Of a stretch of DNA of 64,000 nucleotides, positions 37,301 to 44,875 are shown piece after piece. The stretch comes from Psychroflexus longus (lineage in GTDB: Bacteria; Bacteroidota; Bacteroidia; Flavobacteriales; Flavobacteriaceae): the NCBI RefSeq assembly GCF_020164595.1, contig NZ_JAIQZE010000005.1:124001-188000 (forward strand), read 5' to 3'. Below the pieces are notes generated by a model, which was given only the letters and a program-made list of their open reading frames with translations, was not told where the DNA came from and searched no databases. The stretch's first letter is position 1; each line of letters begins with the position of its first letter. The translations under genes and the position numbers were made by a program.

Positions 37301-37574
37301 AATAACAAAATTTCTAAAGCATAGTTTTAACAACACCTCCAAAGAACAAGTGTTGGCAGGTGGGAACTTTTTTGGACTTTCTCCATTACATGGTAGGTTA
37401 GATGCGTTTTCTGGAGCCATGATAACCGATGAAAACACCATTAGCTTAGGTCCGGACTTAGGAATTGATTTTAGCAAAAAAGACATTAGAGGTTTGGATA
37501 TAATTCATTTCAATGCTGAAACTTATTTATTGGTAACGATAAATAACGATGAAGTAGAAGTTTATAAATTTTAA
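34308..37574 (+). CDS. CRTAC1-like lipoprotein with FG-GAP/VCBS repeats and ASPIC/UnbV domain (copy B)
   Basis: A 1088-residue lipoprotein (lipobox FIFSAC, Cys27) with the same two sets of propeller repeats and central ASPIC/UnbV module (ARGFQSSSEPIIHFGFG, SLKIVWPNNTQQ). The ATG at 34308 lies 38 bases inside the preceding gene. A TTG at 34329 would shorten the overlap, but the coding frame clearly starts before the upstream stop, suggesting coupled translation. It is the closest relative of the copy at 8835-12068; both carry IFGGVNGYGL, FHEDDYYY and TNGILRRPN-type stretches, and both are followed at once by a haloperoxidase gene (5 bases here). Confidence 0.9.
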   Translation: MTILPKFLKLKTNILFILVGLFIFSACKEEDEAVFKLITSEQTGVSFSNQITETEDANILDYMYFYNGGGVAVGDINNDGLPDIFLSGNQVKNKLYLNKGNLEFEDITEQAKVEGNSTWNTGAVMADVNGDGLLDIYVCAVVGINGFRGHNELYINNGDGSFTESAKEYGLDLDTFSSSAVFFDYDLDGDLDMYLLNHALHTSESFGNVNVRNERNYQTGDKLFRNDNGKFVDVSEEAGIFGGVNGYGLGISVSDFNNDGYPDIYVGNDFHEDDYYYVNNCDGTFTNRLTEHFGHTSRFTMGIDAADINQDGLVDLLTLDMLPEDENVLKSSVDHEDYQIEKIRVDNYGYYYQYARNMLQINQEDGNFKEVGLLSGVAATDWSWSALIADYNQDGKQDIYITNGILRRPNDLDYINFVSSDQIQKKINKTNLVDQKALSKMPNGLVPNAIFEGQGNLMFKNTSKTWVKDVKPTASTAMAMVDLDNDGDLDLVINNINDEVSILENQTNAKANYLKIELSSKTANSHALGAKVYAYHNNAFQYKEHYTARGFQSSSEPIIHFGFGQVEAVDSLKIVWPNNTQQSLQNVKTNQTLSIEPNLEKPVKISAKKVEKLFRKVEGNLGINFTHEEDNYVDFLRQKLIPYRVSNKGPAVAVGDLDNDGKEDVFFGGAKFKPSQVYLQKDSIFQLQDFPGISKDSIKEEVTAIIRDFNTNGKNDLFVGVAGGDFYGKSKALQDSYYSQIVDGFEAKDMPEYFQNASVVTPFDYDNDGDLDIFVGNYTITNDFGKAPHSHLLVNDGGEFSILEPNPFEDLGMITDAVWQDFDNDGKSDLIVVGEWMSPKFFKNTGENFKEVDIANNLKGLWQSIQPFDIDNDGDMDYLLGNWGTNTKFKASQKYPLKMYYSDFDKNGSTETIVCIEKGGDYYPLLGLDQLSSQLLFLKKKFPTYDSFAGEPITSILERDMLRSAEVMEVNELKSGYLKNNNGKFEFVPFGNEMQVAPITKFLKHSFNNTSKEQVLAGGNFFGLSPLHGRLDAFSGAMITDENTISLGPDLGIDFSKKDIRGLDIIHFNAETYLLVTINNDEVEVYKF

Positions 37575-37579
37575 AAGAG

Positions 37580-38923
37580 ATGATGAAAAATTTTAGTCAA
37601 CTATTCAAATTGATTTGCCTTACTGCTATCATTTCAACAGTAGCATGTAAGGAACAGCAACCTATAGAGATTACTGCAGACCATTTTCATCATTCTGTAG
37701 ATAAAGTCGTGGACGCTATGGTGCACGATATTTTTTCTCCTCCAGTAGCAAGTCGCGTATTTGCCTATCCCAATATTGCAGCTTATGAGATAATGGCTCA
37801 AAAGGATAGCGATTTTCTCTCTTTAGATGGCCAACTGAATGGTTTTTCAAAAATCCCTGCACCAAAAGCTCCTGAAGACATTAACTATGAGCTTGCAGCC
37901 TTGATTGCCCATTTAGACTTGAATAGAAAATTGGTTTTTACAGAAGAAATCATTACCAGTTACCGAGATAGCCTTTACACCCTCTGGGAGAAACAAAACG
38001 CAAAAGAATTTGAAAACTCCAAAGCCTATGCCTTGGAGGTGTCTAATCATATTGAAGCATGGATGGATGAAGATAACTACAAACAAACACGTACCATGTC
38101 TAAGTATTCTGTCAATAGTAAAGACCTCTCAAAATGGCAACCTACACCGCCAGCTTATATGGATGGAATAGAACCGCATTGGGACAAAATACGCCCATTT
38201 GTTTTAGATACTCCAAGTCAATTTAAACCTGTTGCTCCCCCAGATTTTTCGATGGAAGAAAACAGCGATTTTTATAAAGAATTAAAAGAGGTTTATGATA
38301 TAAGTAATGAGGTAACAGAAAAAGGAGACGATTCAGAAGAAATCCAAATAGCTCAGTTCTGGGACTGTAACCCCTACGTATCCATAACTCGTGGTCACTT
38401 GATGTTTGCTACCAAAAAAATTACGCCAGGTGCGCATTGGATTGGCATTGCAAAAATAGCAAGTAAAAAAAGCAATTTCGATTTTGCTAAAAGCGTTTAT
38501 GTTTATACAAAAACTTCCATTACTATCTTTGATGCTTTTATAAGCTGCTGGGATGAAAAATACCGTAGTAATTTAGTAAGACCCGAAACTTTAATCAATA
38601 TGTATTTCAATGATAATTGGAAACCCATATTGCAAACTCCGCCTTTTCCGGAATACACCAGCGGCCATTCGGTAGTTTCTAATGCTGCTGCGGAATGCTT
38701 AACCGCAATTTTTGGAGAAGACTTTGCTTATGATGACGATACCGAAATTAAATATGGGCTCCCTGTACGAAGCTATACCTCGTTTAAGGAGGCAGCAGCA
38801 GAAGCTACCATCAGTAGACTATATGGTGGTATTCACTACCGTTCTGCAATTGAAGTAGGTAAAACGCAAGGAGAAAATGTAGGTAAATTTGTTATTGAAA
38901 ATCTAGAAATGACCCATGAATAA
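37580..38923 (+). CDS. Vanadium-dependent haloperoxidase-like lipoprotein (PAP2 superfamily), copy 2
   Basis: A 447-residue lipoprotein (lipobox STVAC, Cys23). Vanadate-site residues: Lys327 and Arg334-Pro335 in KYRSNLVRP; Ser361-Gly-His363 in YTSGHS; Ser412-Arg413 and His419 in SRLYGGIHY. It is a clear paralogue of copy 1 at 7482-8822, with long shared stretches and no internal gaps of note. It sits inside a sugar utilisation operon between a CRTAC1-like gene and a GyrI-like gene. That is a puzzling place for a halide-oxidising enzyme, so a phosphatase-like or peroxidase role on another substrate is possible. Confidence 0.86.
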   Translation: MMKNFSQLFKLICLTAIISTVACKEQQPIEITADHFHHSVDKVVDAMVHDIFSPPVASRVFAYPNIAAYEIMAQKDSDFLSLDGQLNGFSKIPAPKAPEDINYELAALIAHLDLNRKLVFTEEIITSYRDSLYTLWEKQNAKEFENSKAYALEVSNHIEAWMDEDNYKQTRTMSKYSVNSKDLSKWQPTPPAYMDGIEPHWDKIRPFVLDTPSQFKPVAPPDFSMEENSDFYKELKEVYDISNEVTEKGDDSEEIQIAQFWDCNPYVSITRGHLMFATKKITPGAHWIGIAKIASKKSNFDFAKSVYVYTKTSITIFDAFISCWDEKYRSNLVRPETLINMYFNDNWKPILQTPPFPEYTSGHSVVSNAAAECLTAIFGEDFAYDDDTEIKYGLPVRSYTSFKEAAAEATISRLYGGIHYRSAIEVGKTQGENVGKFVIENLEMTHE

Positions 38924-39821
38924 GAAAATTAGATATACGCTTGCGGGGGTCTTCATAATACTTTTAGCTAGCCTTGCTTGGGTAGCTTTTAAACCCTATC
39001 ATTATGCTATTCAATTTCAATCTAAAACACTCCCTGGCGTCATCAACCAAACTATAAAAGTATGGTCCATCAATTTAAAAGGTTCTGATGTAGAAGAAAG
39101 TCCTTCGGTCAACTTAATTAAGCAACGTATAAAAACAAAAAACACCACTTATTTTTATAATTGGGAATTAACTCAAAAAAGTGATTCTTTAACCAAAGTG
39201 AGAGTAGAGGTTATCGATAGTACGCAAAATAATCTGTTAGCTAGATTATCAAATGTTTTTCAAAAGGAAAAAATAAAGAAAACTTCCGTAGAAAATGTCA
39301 AAGCTTTACTTGAAATATTAAATGAACATTTAGAAGACCATGAGGTGGTTATTGATGAACAGACTGCCTCCCCGTCGGTGTTTTGTGCTTACGTACCATT
39401 AAAAGGTATACAACCTCAAAAAGCCAAGGGCATGATGCTACATTATAACCTCATATCAGATTTTATTTTAAAGCATGGTATTGAAACAAATGGAAATCCC
39501 ATGGTAGAAGTATATAATTGGGAAATGGAAAAGGACAGCATTCATTATAACTTTTGCTTTCCTATTATTATGAAAGATTCACTACCCGAAGATCCTCTCA
39601 TAAAATACAAACAAATCGATAGCAAAAACGCATTAAAAGCTACCTATTATGGTAACTATATGTCCTCAGACCGTGCATGGTATGCCTTACAGAGTTATGC
39701 TGAAAATAATTCAATAGACTTGGAAAATACCCCCATAGAAGTATTTCACAACAACCCTATGCAAGGCGGCGATGATACAAAGTGGAAAACTGAGGTTTAC
39801 TTACCTATAAAAGATAAATAA
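38916..39821 (+). CDS. Membrane-anchored two-domain protein with C-terminal GyrI/effector-binding-like domain
   Basis: A 301-residue protein whose ATG overlaps the haloperoxidase stop by 8 bases. One N-terminal hydrophobic segment (residues 7-26) anchors it, leaving the rest outside the cytoplasm. Residues ~30-140 resemble a helix-grip (SRPBCC-type) fold, with YAIQFQSKTLPGVINQTIKV. Residues ~145-300 look like a GyrI/SOUL small-molecule-binding domain, with LKATYYGNYMSSDRAWYALQ and VEVYNWEME. The pair is known as an uncharacterised layout in Bacteroidota. It has no DNA-binding domain, so it is not a regulator by itself. Its presence between haloperoxidase and trehalase suggests ligand binding in the same pathway. 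Confidence 0.65.
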   Translation: MNKKIRYTLAGVFIILLASLAWVAFKPYHYAIQFQSKTLPGVINQTIKVWSINLKGSDVEESPSVNLIKQRIKTKNTTYFYNWELTQKSDSLTKVRVEVIDSTQNNLLARLSNVFQKEKIKKTSVENVKALLEILNEHLEDHEVVIDEQTASPSVFCAYVPLKGIQPQKAKGMMLHYNLISDFILKHGIETNGNPMVEVYNWEMEKDSIHYNFCFPIIMKDSLPEDPLIKYKQIDSKNALKATYYGNYMSSDRAWYALQSYAENNSIDLENTPIEVFHNNPMQGGDDTKWKTEVYLPIKDK

Positions 39822-39823
39822 TA

Positions 39824-41758
39824 ATGAAAAACAACCACATTATTTACCTAGTTCTAATTGTAGTATTTGCAATTGGATGTCAAAATAATAAAGAAACAGC
39901 AGATTTTTATGCGGTAGATGTAAATCAAACTTTACAGAGACTAGAAGCAGAACAAGACACGGATAAGGACAAAAAAATAACTGAAGATGATACGGCCCAA
40001 AAATCTTTTGTGCTGAAAGCAAAAGATGGAAGTGAGGTTACTATTGAAGGTACCTACCATTTATCAAATTTATTGCAAGAATTGGCTGCTGCGAAAAATG
40101 AAGGTAAAACTGATGTGGAAATTTCTTTAAAAAGCATAAAAGAACAACCTGCCGACCGAATTTCTCGACTTATAAAAACCAAGTATTGGGATAACCTTAC
40201 CCGCCGAGTTGATCAATCTGGGCTAGAAACCATCTTAACCGATACCAAAGCTTCAGATGGTTTAATAAGAAGACTGTATGTGCCATCTACAGATTCTGTA
40301 GGTGTAAGCTATTTTAAATCAATTGAAAGTGATTTCAAAAACTTTGAAGTCGTTGTTTTACCTGAAAATATTTCACCTGAATATGTGAAATCCATCAACG
40401 ATAAACCTGGTATTTTAAGTTTACAAATAACAAATGGCGAGGGTACTCCATTTGTAGTGCCTGGCGGAAGGTTCAATGAAATGTACGGATGGGATTCATA
40501 TTTTGAAGGAGTAGGACTCAATGTAGACGGAAGACAAGATTTATCCATCGCTATGATTGAAAATTTCGCTTACCAAATACAGCATTATGGGAAGATATTG
40601 AATGCCAATAGAAGCTACTACCTAACGCGAAGTCAACCTCCATTTATGACTTCATTTATAAGAGAAACATTTGAAAGTGAAGAAGGGCTAAATGAAGAAT
40701 GGCTAACCCAAATGCTTAATGCAGCCTTAGATGAATACTTCAATGTGTGGATGAAGCAAGAAAAAAAACTAACTGCAACGGGCTTGAATAGGTATTTTGC
40801 TGAAGGAATTGGCATTCCGCCAGAAACCGAAGAAGGACATTTTGATACGTATTTAGAAACGGTAGCCTCACAATACCAAATGCCTTTAGATGAATTTATA
40901 GAAGGGTATCAAACGGGCGCTATTGAAGATGAAGCCGTAGATGAATACTTTTTACACGACAGAAGCTTGCGCGAAAGTGGCCACGACACTACCTGGCGAC
41001 TCGATGGCAGGTGTGCAGACTTAAATTCTGTTGCCCTCAATGCCTTGCTTTATAAATATGAAACAGATTTTGCATACCTTATCAAAACCTATTTTGACGA
41101 TTCATTTTTGTTTGAAGACCAAAATCTTGACGAAAACTACTGGATGCAAATCGCTGATGAACGTAAATTGCTCGTCAATCAATTTTTATGGAATGAAGAA
41201 GAAGGCTCGTATTATGATTATAATTTTAAAACGCAAAAACCACTGATTTACGATTCTGCAACCAATTTTTATCCATTGTGGTCCAATTTAGCTTCTCCTG
41301 AACAAGCTGATAAAATGAAAGATAAATTGCTTCAATCCTTGAAAGCAGAAGGTGGTATTTTATCGTCTTCAAAAGCTTCGGTAGAACAATTTGCTTCAAG
41401 CGAGGTATCAAGACAATGGGATTATCCCAATGGTTGGGCACCTCACCAAATGCTGATTTGGAAAGGATTACTCAATTATGGTTATAACACTGAAGCAGAA
41501 GAACTAGCTTACAGATGGATGTGGATGATTACCAAAAATGCTGTAGATTACAATGGAACCATACCAGAGAAGTACGATGTAGTGAACCGAACACACAAAG
41601 TATATGCGGAGTATGGCAACGTAGGAACCGAGTTTGATTACATCACTCCGGAAGGTTTTGGTTGGATGAACGCTTCTTATCAATACGGCTTAACATTGTT
41701 ATCTGATGAACTGCGAGAAAATTTAAACGCCTTAGTTGATCCCGATAAATTATTTTAG
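39824..41758 (+). CDS. Alpha,alpha-trehalase lipoprotein (GH37)
   Basis: A 644-residue enzyme hydrolysing trehalose to two glucose molecules. Trehalase signature 1 is GGRFNEMYGWDSYF (about residue 214) and signature 2 is QWDYPNGWAP (about 531). The catalytic pair is Asp388 in ESGHD and Glu582 in PEKYD. The lipobox FAIGC (Cys19) anchors it in the envelope. Residues 45-56 (DTDKDKKITEDD) form an EF-hand-like calcium loop, followed by an extra N-terminal ~90-residue region before the catalytic domain. It is the last gene of the operon, 2 bases after the GyrI-like gene. This is the best clue to the island's substrate. Confidence 0.94.
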   Translation: MKNNHIIYLVLIVVFAIGCQNNKETADFYAVDVNQTLQRLEAEQDTDKDKKITEDDTAQKSFVLKAKDGSEVTIEGTYHLSNLLQELAAAKNEGKTDVEISLKSIKEQPADRISRLIKTKYWDNLTRRVDQSGLETILTDTKASDGLIRRLYVPSTDSVGVSYFKSIESDFKNFEVVVLPENISPEYVKSINDKPGILSLQITNGEGTPFVVPGGRFNEMYGWDSYFEGVGLNVDGRQDLSIAMIENFAYQIQHYGKILNANRSYYLTRSQPPFMTSFIRETFESEEGLNEEWLTQMLNAALDEYFNVWMKQEKKLTATGLNRYFAEGIGIPPETEEGHFDTYLETVASQYQMPLDEFIEGYQTGAIEDEAVDEYFLHDRSLRESGHDTTWRLDGRCADLNSVALNALLYKYETDFAYLIKTYFDDSFLFEDQNLDENYWMQIADERKLLVNQFLWNEEEGSYYDYNFKTQKPLIYDSATNFYPLWSNLASPEQADKMKDKLLQSLKAEGGILSSSKASVEQFASSEVSRQWDYPNGWAPHQMLIWKGLLNYGYNTEAEELAYRWMWMITKNAVDYNGTIPEKYDVVNRTHKVYAEYGNVGTEFDYITPEGFGWMNASYQYGLTLLSDELRENLNALVDPDKLF

Positions 41759-41792
41759 GAAACCAATTAAAATAAAAATCTTCCTAAAATAA
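41750..41792. terminator. Inverted repeat between convergent trehalase and porin genes
   Basis: TTATTTTAGGAA (41750-41761) is repeated inverted at 41781-41792, with 19 AT-rich bases between. Both genes end inside an arm, each with TTT-TAG. It could stop transcription from both sides, but there is no GC-rich stem. Confidence 0.4.
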
Positions 41793-42575
41793 ATTTACTG
41801 CCACCTCTAGGGCGCCATACTCTTGCAGATTATTCCACATAGCAGTGGCAGAAACAGGAAGTGTATGCCTGTCAAAAAGCTTAACTGTTTTAGAGTAAGT
41901 AGCGCCATAATTATTAAAACCAGGTCTATCTCCATAAAAATGAGTCTCACTTTCGAAAGAAAAGGCAGCTCCAACATAGACTCCGAGATTCCAGTCTCCT
42001 CCACTCGCAACAATATAAGAAGCTTCTACATAATTGGTAAAGGCATTCCTCAAATCTCCTCTGGAGGTGATGTAAGTATCCCTACCTTGAACGATGGTAC
42101 TCCAACCCAGTTGTAGCGGGATAGCATCGACTCTGTAGGTTGCGGAAACATCAATAAAATGCGAGGTTTCTCTCCTGTCGTAATTGAAGATTTCAGCCTC
42201 TGGGAAATCTGTATAGTTGTTGATGTCCCAAATGGCGAAACTCCAGTTTTTATAATCGTATGTTATATAATAGTCAAACTCTGTATAATTGCCGGCAAAA
42301 CCAACGCCACCCCAAAGCCCAGCTTTAAAATTTCCATCGCTGGTCACGTAATATACATTTGCTGCGGTCATTGCTTCGTCGGTGACCCGGTATCCACGCC
42401 ATAGGTGCATATTTTTCATCGTAAGGTTGAATTCAAAAGGGCGGTAAGATTTTTCAGTTTCTAAACTGTCTTTTGGTAATTGATCTGGTATTGGTTGATA
42501 ATCTCCTTGTCCAAACATAAAATTCGAGGCGCATAGGAATAGAATCAGACTCGAAATCCTGATTTTATTAAACAT
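41784..42575 (-). CDS. Outer-membrane beta-barrel porin-like protein of the glycerol locus
   Basis: A 263-residue protein with a signal peptide ending near NFMFGQ. It has alternating strand-like segments (FNLTMKNMHLWRGYRVTDEA, FDYYITYDYKNWSFAIWDIN) and a C-terminal strand ending in Phe, as in outer-membrane barrels of the TorF/putative porin type. It is 11 bases downstream of glpF and so in the glp operon, where it may admit glycerol or glycerol phosphate esters; this role is inferred from position. Its last ~120 bases are duplicated at 16402-16525. Confidence 0.75.
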   Translation of the reverse strand: MFNKIRISSLILFLCASNFMFGQGDYQPIPDQLPKDSLETEKSYRPFEFNLTMKNMHLWRGYRVTDEAMTAANVYYVTSDGNFKAGLWGGVGFAGNYTEFDYYITYDYKNWSFAIWDINNYTDFPEAEIFNYDRRETSHFIDVSATYRVDAIPLQLGWSTIVQGRDTYITSRGDLRNAFTNYVEASYIVASGGDWNLGVYVGAAFSFESETHFYGDRPGFNNYGATYSKTVKLFDRHTLPVSATAMWNNLQEYGALEVAVNLF

Positions 42576-42586
42576 AAAGATAAATT

Positions 42587-43318
42587 TTAGCTAAGTATTA
42601 AATGGAGATAGGTGGCAAGGCTTGCACCTATTAATGGCCCGAGGATTGGAATCCAGCTGTACGACCAATTACTGTGTGTTTTCCCTTTGATGGGTAAAAG
42701 AAAGTGCATAATACGCGGGCCTAAGTCCCGCGCAGGATTAATGGCGTATCCAGTAAGTCCGCCCAAGGACAAGCCAATGCTCCAAACCACAAAGGCAATT
42801 GGGATGGCACCAACGGCACCAAGGCCTACAGGAACACCTTCTTCACCTTGTATTTCTGCCCCTGTGATAAAAAATACCGCCATGATAAGCACAAATGTGC
42901 CTACGATTTCGCTCATAAGATTCCTAAAAGTATTCGGAATGGCAGGGTCTGTGCAAAAAATAGCCCGTTTCCCTTCAGGATTGTCTGTCGCATCGAAGTG
43001 GTCTTTGAACAACACGTAAACCGTTCCAGAACCAATCATGGCACCAATGACCTGAGCAACTATATACATTGGTACGTCCTGCCAGGCAAAACTTCCTTCT
43101 ATAGCTAAAGCTAAAGTGACTGCGGGATTGATATGTGCTCCGCTGTAAGGTGCAGCGACAAACACTCCAATAAATACTCCCATCGCCCAGCCCGTAGTGA
43201 TGACCATCCAGCCAGCACCACTGCTTTTGGTGTCCTTCAAAACGCTGCTTGCCACCACTCCTCCTCCAAGAAGAATGAGCAAGGCAGTCCCTAAAATTTC
43301 TGCTACAAATGGACTCAT
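42587..43318 (-). CDS. glpF: Glycerol uptake facilitator (MIP/aquaglyceroporin)
   Basis: A 243-residue channel with six membrane segments and both half-helix motifs: HINPAVT (Asn64-Pro-Ala) and INPARD (Asn194-Pro-Ala-Arg197, with Asp198 as in glycerol-conducting members). It passes glycerol across the inner membrane. It lies two bases after glpK on the same strand, within a glpD-glpK-glpF-porin order. Confidence 0.94.
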   Translation of the reverse strand: MSPFVAEILGTALLILLGGGVVASSVLKDTKSSGAGWMVITTGWAMGVFIGVFVAAPYSGAHINPAVTLALAIEGSFAWQDVPMYIVAQVIGAMIGSGTVYVLFKDHFDATDNPEGKRAIFCTDPAIPNTFRNLMSEIVGTFVLIMAVFFITGAEIQGEEGVPVGLGAVGAIPIAFVVWSIGLSLGGLTGYAINPARDLGPRIMHFLLPIKGKTHSNWSYSWIPILGPLIGASLATYLHLILS

Positions 43319-43320
43319 AG

Positions 43321-44823
43321 TTATTGGTTTTTGGATTTACTCCAGTACTGTAAAGCATCAATAGCCCGGTACCATCCTTCAATACCTTCTTTTATACTAT
43401 CCTGATCTTCGGTAGGATGAAATTTGACATCTTCTTCCCAAATGTCTTGAATCTCTTCAATATCTTTCCAAAAGCCAACGGCTAAACCTGCCAAATAAGC
43501 TGCGCCAAGTGCAGTCGTCTCAATCGTTTTCGGTCTTACAGTTGTTGTATTTAGAACGTCCGATTGAAACTGCATCAACATATCGTTAACACTAGCGCCA
43601 CCATCCACTCGAAGTTCTTCGATATCGATTTCGGAATCGGTCTGCATAGCTTTCAAAATATCCATAGTTTGGTAGGCAATGGCATCTAAAGATGCTCTTG
43701 CAATATGCGCATCGGTTGTGCCTCGGGTAATTCCAAATATGCTACCTCTTGCGTTTTGATCCCAGTAGGGTGCTCCAAGTCCGGCAAAAGCAGGGATAAA
43801 ATAGACCCCTTCTGAAGATTCTACAGAATTGGCCACATATTCAACATCGCTAGATCGCCTTATCAGTCCAATACCATCTCTTAGCCATTGTACCACGGCT
43901 CCGCCTATAAAGATGCTGCCTTCCAAAGCGTAATTGGTTTTACCATTGATGCGCCAGGCTACAGTTGTTAAAAGTTTATTGTTGGAAATTATGGGCTTTT
44001 CGCCAATGTTCATCAACATAAAGCATCCCGTGCCATACGTGCTTTTTACCATTCCTTTTTTAGTACACATTTGACCAAACAAAGCCGCCATCTGGTCCCC
44101 GCCAATTCCTGCAATAGGCACTTTGGAGGCAAATATGGTGGTTTTGGTATGCCCGTAAACCTCGCTCGAATCTTTTACTTCTGGCAACATGCTTTTCGGT
44201 ATGCCAAATAATTCAAGCAAGTCTTCATCCCATTCTAAAGTATGGATGTTGAAGAGCATGGTTCGTGAAGCATTGGAGACGTCGGTGACATGAAGCTCAC
44301 CTTTAGTGAAATTCCAAATCAGCCAGGAGTCGATGGTTCCTAATACAAGGTCTCCCGCTTCAGCTTTTTCTCTCGCGCCTTCTACATTGTCCAAAATCCA
44401 TTTGACTTTGGTGCCCGAAAAATAAGAATCGATGACAAGTCCTGTTTTCTCCTGAATCATTTTTTCTTTTCCTTCGGCTTTCAATTGATCACAGTAATCT
44501 GAGGTTCTTTTATCCTGCCATACGATAGCATTGTAAACAGGTTGACCAGTATGTCTATCCCAAACTACAACGGTTTCTCTTTGGTTGGTGATACCAATGG
44601 CGGCAATATTTTTACCGTTAAGCCCTTTTTTGGTCGTGGCTTCAGCGGCTACACCTGCTTGCTTAGACCAGATCTCGGCAGGATCGTGTTCTACCCAGCC
44701 TGGTTTTGGATAATGCTGTGCAAATTCTTGCTGAGCAATGGAGTGTATTTCTCCTTTCTGATTGAATAAAATAGCTCTTGAACTTGTTGTGCCTTGATCT
44801 AAGGCCAAAATGTACTTTTCCAT
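43321..44823 (-). CDS. glpK: Glycerol kinase
   Basis: A 500-residue FGGY-family kinase that converts glycerol and ATP to glycerol 3-phosphate. It opens with [14 protein letters not shown] (ATPase phosphate loop) and has [30 protein letters not shown] and the FGGY signature region with [19 protein letters not shown]. Its length matches the family. It is transcribed between glpD and glpF, 52 bases after glpD, and traps glycerol entering through GlpF. Confidence 0.96.
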   Translation of the reverse strand: MEKYILALDQGTTSSRAILFNQKGEIHSIAQQEFAQHYPKPGWVEHDPAEIWSKQAGVAAEATTKKGLNGKNIAAIGITNQRETVVVWDRHTGQPVYNAIVWQDKRTSDYCDQLKAEGKEKMIQEKTGLVIDSYFSGTKVKWILDNVEGAREKAEAGDLVLGTIDSWLIWNFTKGELHVTDVSNASRTMLFNIHTLEWDEDLLELFGIPKSMLPEVKDSSEVYGHTKTTIFASKVPIAGIGGDQMAALFGQMCTKKGMVKSTYGTGCFMLMNIGEKPIISNNKLLTTVAWRINGKTNYALEGSIFIGGAVVQWLRDGIGLIRRSSDVEYVANSVESSEGVYFIPAFAGLGAPYWDQNARGSIFGITRGTTDAHIARASLDAIAYQTMDILKAMQTDSEIDIEELRVDGGASVNDMLMQFQSDVLNTTTVRPKTIETTALGAAYLAGLAVGFWKDIEEIQDIWEEDVKFHPTEDQDSIKEGIEGWYRAIDALQYWSKSKNQ

Positions 44824-44875
44824 TGGCTTAAAATTTTAAATTATTGATTGAGGTTGGCTGAGAATTTTCTGATAT

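Noticed and set aside
42975-43382. A 135-codon minus-strand frame overlapping glpF and glpK
   Set aside because: It is a different reading frame of glpF; the MIP channel frame explains the DNA fully.
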